Positions 60,199 through 64,000 of a stretch of 64,000 nt of DNA are shown here, in pieces. The stretch is from Leptodontidium sp. MPI-SDFR-AT-0119. Taxonomy: Eukaryota; Ascomycota; Leotiomycetes; Helotiales; Leptodontidiaceae. A program made the translations under genes and the position numbers. The notes under the pieces were generated by a model. It saw only the letters and a list, made by a program, of their open reading frames with translations, was not told the origin of the DNA and made no database searches. The stretch covers positions 1,240,001-1,304,000 of the forward strand of contig JAHLEZ010000007.1 of NCBI GenBank assembly GCA_020726505.1, written 5' to 3'. Positions within the stretch are counted from its first letter, which is position 1, and each line of letters begins with the position of its first letter.

Positions 60199-60209
60199 TG
60201 GTCTAGTGG
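60199..60209 (+). promoter_or_regulatory. Pol III A box
   Basis: TGGTCTAGTGG matches the A-box consensus TRGCNNAGYNGG closely and doubles as the D-arm sequence. Confidence 0.75.
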
Positions 60210-60227
60210 TACGATTCTTGCTTCGGG

Positions 60228-60254
60228 GTTTCCCTGAGTTTGTATACTCAAACA
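60228..60254 (+). other. Canonical tRNA intron (37/38)
   Basis: 27 nt inserted one base after the anticodon, the site cut by tRNA-splicing endonuclease. Contains a small TGAGT/ACTCA hairpin. Confidence 0.75.
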
Positions 60255-60263
60255 TGTGAGAGG

Positions 60264-60314
60264 GTAAGTACATTCCTTGAAGAAAGTTCGAAATTGCAGT
60301 CTAACCAGTTACAG
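60264..60314 (+). other. Spliceosomal-type intron 2 in the tRNA (variable loop)
   Basis: 51 nt. Donor GTAAGT, branch point GTCTAACC 10 nt before the end, acceptor GTTACAG. It splits the variable loop AGG|TC between nucleotides 46 and 47. Its 3' end closely resembles that of intron 1. Confidence 0.8.
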
Positions 60315-60320
60315 TCCCGA

Positions 60321-60329
60321 GTTCGAACC
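60321..60329 (+). promoter_or_regulatory. Pol III B box
   Basis: GTTCGAACC fits the GWTCRANNC consensus within the T arm. It lies about 110 nt past the A box because the canonical intron and intron 2 separate them. Confidence 0.75.
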
Positions 60330-60358
60330 TCGGCAGAGCCCTACGCTTTGGGGAGTTA

Positions 60359-60365
60359 TTTTTTT
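60359..60365 (+). terminator. Pol III T-run terminator
   Basis: Seven consecutive T lie 17 nt after the tRNA 3' end, long enough to end Pol III transcription. Confidence 0.7.
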
Positions 60366-61610
60366 GTTATTTGGGAGACAAATACACTTCTGAGACTTTA
60401 TCTTAGGAGTATATATTTTCGATATTTATTTATCTCGGCAGTCTTGACGTATGCTTTTAAGGTGCGTGTGCATCTCGGGGGTAAGTGTGTGCTTCAAAGG
60501 CAGCCAGCCTTATTTCGCGGGGATCTTAAGCGAGCTCGGAGCTACTTCAGGTTGACAACAATAGCTATTGTTAATCAATAAGAACTTGTGTTTTATAAAA
60601 ATGAATTCCAGTCCGCTTATAGCAAAGGATAAATTGTGATGTCTTCTTTTTAAATTGCTTAAACCCGGAAAGGTCGTTGAGTATTACTCGCCAGCGTTAT
60701 GTGAGTTCAAGTCGGACTGAAGTCCTTGTTCAACTTCATTTTGTGCTACTTGACCATTCTTCAAGACTGATATGCTGCTCGCCGTAAGATGTCTTCTTTT
60801 GTTTGAAGCCTGTCGCGAGATTCCCTAGAGCTAAGATCTCCCTTAGCGAGGTTTGCGGGGAATGTTCACTGGAATTTTCTCACCCCACTTTCGAAACACC
60901 TCAAGATATCAAATCCCGAAGATGTTCTGATTACATGCTAGTAAGGTGGCTGCATTCATAGGTAGGCTGTTTTTATTTAAAAAGGTTTGTTCAGCGACTC
61001 CAGTCATCATCGTCAACACTTACACAGAGCCATTTAAGAGGTTCCGCGATGTCACTGCATGGGTAGTGACAGGCCGGATGAGGCATGTCGGTCTGAGTTT
61101 CCCGTGCACTCGTGTTCCAAGCCAACCAGCCAATGGCAAACACCGTCGCTGAAATAAATCGTACCTGCATCCTACTCAATCCGCTTAAGGAAGGCGAGCT
61201 AAATGGCCAAGCCAACCCGCGCAGGACAGTGACATCTGGCTTGCGTACCATCTCTTTTACCAACGCCAATCGCTCGCCACCATTGTACGAAAAAGCGCGC
61301 ATGAGTCGGTGGCCAGAACCTGCGGTTCGGGGATCTTGTGGGAAATGTACGACGTGTGATTCGCCAGATCTTGTTATGAGGGTTGCACGAGGCGAGGCTC
61401 TTTGCCATAAGAGGGGTTGTGGTTCCCTGGTTAAATGCTGAGAGGCTTTTGGAAATTCGAGTTTTTCCGCGTGCGTGGTGTGGTTGTTGAGAGTTGGATT
61501 TGAATCGCTGTGTAAGTTCTGTCGAAAGCAAGATTGCTCAAATATTGACAAGTCCCCAGGGAAACTCAATCACGTTGTCGCATCTGCCGGAGGGGAGACC
61601 CGAAGTCACG
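60366..61610. other. Intergenic region upstream of phosphoesterase
   Basis: A 192-codon open stretch on the minus strand (60991-61569) lacks an ATG start, recognisable domain or introns, so I do not call it. Otherwise nothing seen. Confidence 0.4.
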
Positions 61611-62859
61611 ATGTGGACTTCTCTTATCGTTCTTGGCTTAGCGGCGTCAACAACCGCTCAAACACAATATACGGGCACAGCTGCATCAGAAATTGCGGAG
61701 GCGCGAGCTGCAGCATTGACGTTGAGTCCTACGAGTAACATTGTTGGCAAGAAATTCGATAGATTTGTGACGATATGGTGCGAGAATACAGATTTTGCCA
61801 TGGCAGCTGGAGATCGTTCGTACCTTTTCTTCTTACCCTATGCATCTATCTCATTCAACCTTGAATTCCTGATCCAACTCTCCAAGAATACCTGTGAACT
61901 AACTGTCCCAGCCAACTTTGCCTACCTAGCGACACTCGGTATCACTCTCAGCAACTACGTCGCCATCACACACCCATCTCAACCCAACTACGTAGCTGCA
62001 GTCGGTGGCTCTACCCACGGTGTTAGGAATGATGGATTTTATCGAATTTCGGCAAGCAGTAAGACGATTGTCGATTTATTAGAAGCGAGAGGCGTGAGCT
62101 GGGGTGTTTATGGCGAAGATGCGCCGTACAGTGGCTTCCAGGCGAATTATGTCAATCAGAAAAATGGGAAAAACGACTATGTGAGGAAACACAAGTGAGC
62201 CTGACCATTTCGAACTTTTGTTAAGTCTGGCTGTTCGAAGATGGTGTCTTGAGCAATACTTTGAGGTGGATTTGAGACCAGGCGGGAACAGGAACTGACG
62301 GTGACTAGTCCACTCATGAGCTACGATTCAGTCACATCAGACATCAATCGCCTTGCACAGAACAAGAACTTCACTATGTTCGAACGAGATTTGGAAGCAA
62401 ACAGATTACCGCAATGGATGTTCATCACGCCGAACATGAGTATGTTCTTCCATCCTCCCCAGACGACGCCTCGAACTAACCTCAACAGCCAACGACGGGC
62501 ATGATACATCTGTGACCGTAGCAGGAAAATGGATGCGATCGTTCGTCGAGCCTCTCTTAAGTAATCCACATTTTCTGAAGCGAACACTCGTTCTCATCAG
62601 TAAGAAAATTCCCTTTCTCAAATTATACCAAGGCGAGTTGAGCATACCTAATAAGCTGGTAGCTTTCGACGAGACAGCGAATTACCTCAGCAACAACAAA
62701 GTCTTCTCCCTGCTACTAGGCGACGCAGTACCCATAACTGCGCATGGAACGACGGACAGTGCTGCTTTCAATCACTACTCGCAAATGGCCACAGTGGAGC
62801 GGAACTGGGACCTGGGGGATCTGGGGTTGGGGGATAAGAAGGCCGCAGCCTTTTATTGA
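61611..62859 (+). CDS. Secreted acid-phosphatase-like phosphoesterase
   Basis: Phosphoesterase family (PF04185-like), related to fungal acid phosphatases. Five exons in phase: 61611-61815, 61912-62194, 62309-62439, 62489-62599 and 62663-62859; 308 aa. A signal peptide is seen in MWTSLIVLGLAASTTAQ. Blocks: FDRFVTIWCENTDF, then GDPNFAYLATLGITLSNY across the first intron, ITHPSQPNYVAAVGGST (metal-site HPSxPNY), DLLEARGVSWGVYGEDAPYS, NPLMSYDSV, MFITPNMTNDGHDTSV across an intron, and LVLITFDETANY. The first donor is GTTCGT, unlike the usual GTRNGT, but is the only one giving the family motif. Secreted phosphate scavenging is the likely role. Confidence 0.85.
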
Positions 62860-63183
62860 ATTTTGCGCGCCCATTTTTGTTTTGTCGTAAAATACCCATG
62901 GCGTAGGAGCATAGAAGGTTAGATTTTCATTTGGAATATGGCCGTGCAGAATATGCAAGTTTGAAGCGTTGTATCTTCATCTCAGTCCGGTGCCAGCAAA
63001 CTCTTCCCACGACTCGTTCTACAACCGCAAAATTCTTACAACATCCCCGAGGAACAATTCGTCTAATTTTGGGTCAGCATTCAATCAAACAATTTTGACA
63101 TCTAGAATACCCGATAAGTATGCAGGACATAAGAATGGGTTGACTTGCTTACCCCTGCGTCCATCGCCAGCCATCCATACCCC
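62860..63183. other. Convergent intergenic gap
   Basis: 324 bp; nothing recognised. Confidence 0.4.
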
Positions 63184-63525
63184 TCAACAAAATGCCGCTC
63201 CAGCACACAAGATAACCTTCTCATTCCTGACAACATCCTCAGCACAGCTCTGCGGACGCATCCGATAATCAACACCATCATGCGCATAAGCAACCAAACG
63301 GCCATCATCCGTCCAAGCTGCAAACCCGCGAATACAATCGAACCAGAAGTGGTTGTCGAGTCCCCTCGCCTTGTTGCTCGCTGTGCATACTTGCACGCCG
63401 TTATCTTGGATGAAGCCTTCCATGAGGTTGCTTTGAACTTTCGTGAAGGAATTGACGCAGCCTTTGACTGCCGGGATGAGGGTTAGGAGGGAGAGAGTGA
63501 GACTGGTGGCGGGTTTGAGATACAT
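63184..63525 (-). CDS. Small secreted Cys-containing protein, 113 aa
   Basis: Start chosen at ATG 63525 (MYLKPATSLTLSLLTLIPAV), which gives a clean signal peptide; an upstream in-frame ATG at 63633 would bury it. The mature part has six Cys (GCVNSF, VCTAS, FDCIRG, SCAED, ILCAG and the final FC), an arrangement able to form three disulphides. ARGLDNHFWFDCIRGFAAWT and VAYAHDGVDYRMRPQSCAED are the most structured parts. No family recognised. Size, secretion and Cys content fit a candidate effector or a small extracellular protein, which is inference only. Confidence 0.55.
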   Translation of the reverse strand: MYLKPATSLTLSLLTLIPAVKGCVNSFTKVQSNLMEGFIQDNGVQVCTASNKARGLDNHFWFDCIRGFAAWTDDGRLVAYAHDGVDYRMRPQSCAEDVVRNEKVILCAGAAFC

Positions 63526-64000
63526 GGTTTGGTATTGAAGGATGAAGGGAGTTGAGGGAAGTATGTTTCTCAGGAAGGAGATCTTGAGGATAGATGGGAC
63601 TGATGTAGATGGACCAAAATCACAGACAGACATATCCAGAGTTATTATAATCTATTGATCCAAGGATCAGGAGACCTTCTTCATTTTATTATATTAATTT
63701 TGTGCCTAAACTCCCCGTCACCCACATGCCAAGCATTTCCAGCTTTTAGGCGGCACTCTCGCTGCCGTTCTGGGGACTTTGCCTTGAAAGTGTCCCTATT
63801 AATAGTTCACTTCATAGCTTCAAGCTTTATTACCTGGAGGCATGTGAAGAAGATTATGAGATTCGAGGCTGGTTGAATATTGCTTCGCCACCATGGCAAG
63901 TTCGTCATGGCATGAGTCGAGGAGGGAATCACTTGACGGTATCGAGCTCGTCATAAAATTCATGATCAATCTAAGAAGTAGAAACGATTCCGGTACCGAA
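63526..64000. other. Window end, no gene seen
   Basis: Upstream flank of the small secreted protein; no further gene can be supported before the window ends. Confidence 0.4.

Larger units (their letters stand above)
60140..60341 (+). tRNA. tRNA-Pro(CGG) gene split by three introns
   Basis: Exon pieces: 60140-60144 (GGCTC), 60197-60227, 60255-60263 and 60315-60341, 72 nt together. Joined, they give acceptor stem GGCTCTG paired with CAGAGCC (7/7), TG at 8-9, a D arm GTCTAGTGGTACGAT, anticodon stem CTTGC/GTGAG (two G-U pairs) with loop TTCGGGT (anticodon CGG, reading CCG Pro), variable loop AGGTC, T arm CCGAG-TTCGAAC-CTCGG and discriminator C. The core sequence is that of eukaryotic tRNA-Pro (TGGTCTAGTGGTA). 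Three introns interrupt it: 60145-60196, 60228-60254 and 60264-60314. The acceptor stem exists only if the first is removed, and the variable loop/T arm spacing only if the third is removed. A pseudogene with two chance insertions is possible but would not be expected to restore a perfect tRNA. Confidence 0.85.

Noticed and set aside
60140..60341. tRNA pseudogene explanation
   Set aside because: Two chance insertions would not be expected to carry full splice signals and restore exact pairing; kept as the alternative to test.
60991..61569. 192-codon minus-strand ORF
   Set aside because: No ATG start, no domain, no intron pattern; lies in an intergenic region.
1..64000. CRISPR arrays, rRNA genes
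   Set aside because: No regularly spaced direct repeats and no 5S/18S/28S signature; the genome is eukaryotic.

Overview
The window is nuclear DNA of a filamentous ascomycete (Pezizomycotina). I suspect Leotiomycetes, but the sequence alone does not prove the class. Evidence: short 48-100 nt introns with GTAAGT-like donors and CTAAC/CTAAT branch points, a two-subunit fungal fatty-acid synthase, HET-domain and NB-ARC/TPR genes, a Fot1/pogo-type transposon full of TGG-to-TAG changes (RIP-like), and a 2EXR-like protein and a DUF3433 protein.

Layout. 0-2 kb: gene-poor, with a decayed HET-domain pseudogene (738-1500). 2-9 kb: two small membrane proteins, a microsomal cytochrome P450 (-) and the eEF2 chaperone HGH1 (+), the last two divergent. 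9-12 kb: a neutral ceramidase (-). 14.5-28.9 kb: fatty acid synthase alpha (FAS2, -) and beta (FAS1, +), head to head across 2.3 kb. 30-49 kb: a tannase/feruloyl esterase, a membrane-protein remnant, a bestrophin-like channel with a GC-AG intron, two divergent unknown genes, an ARP9-like chromatin-remodelling subunit, a 2EXR-like protein, an Arg/Glu/Ser-rich membrane protein and a DUF3433 protein. 49.5-57.3 kb: a decayed accessory island (NB-ARC/TPR relic, frameshifted HET gene, a 480-bp MITE and a 2.45-kb pogo-like element, both with TA target duplications). 57.7-64 kb: a secreted phosphorylcholine-phosphatase-like HAD enzyme, the tRNA locus, a secreted acid-phosphatase-like phosphoesterase and a small secreted Cys-containing protein.

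The most unusual object is a tRNA-Pro(CGG) gene at 60140-60341. It reads as a tRNA only after removing three introns: one ordinary 37/38 tRNA intron and two that look exactly like spliceosomal introns (GTAAGT ... GTCTAAC ... CAG, 52 and 51 nt), one in the acceptor stem and one in the variable loop. Removing all three gives a 72-nt cloverleaf with a perfect 7-bp acceptor stem. The first exon (5 nt) lies about 55 nt upstream of the A box, upstream of where RNA polymerase III would normally start. This suggests a Pol II / spliceosome route to a tRNA.

Functionally, FAS1/FAS2 (acyl chains), ceramidase (sphingolipid turnover) and P450 (oxidation) are lipid-related neighbours but do not form an obvious biosynthetic cluster. 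The 57-64 kb end carries three secreted proteins. Exon coordinates below come from reading splice signals by eye and checking codon phase; no alignment or RNA data were available.
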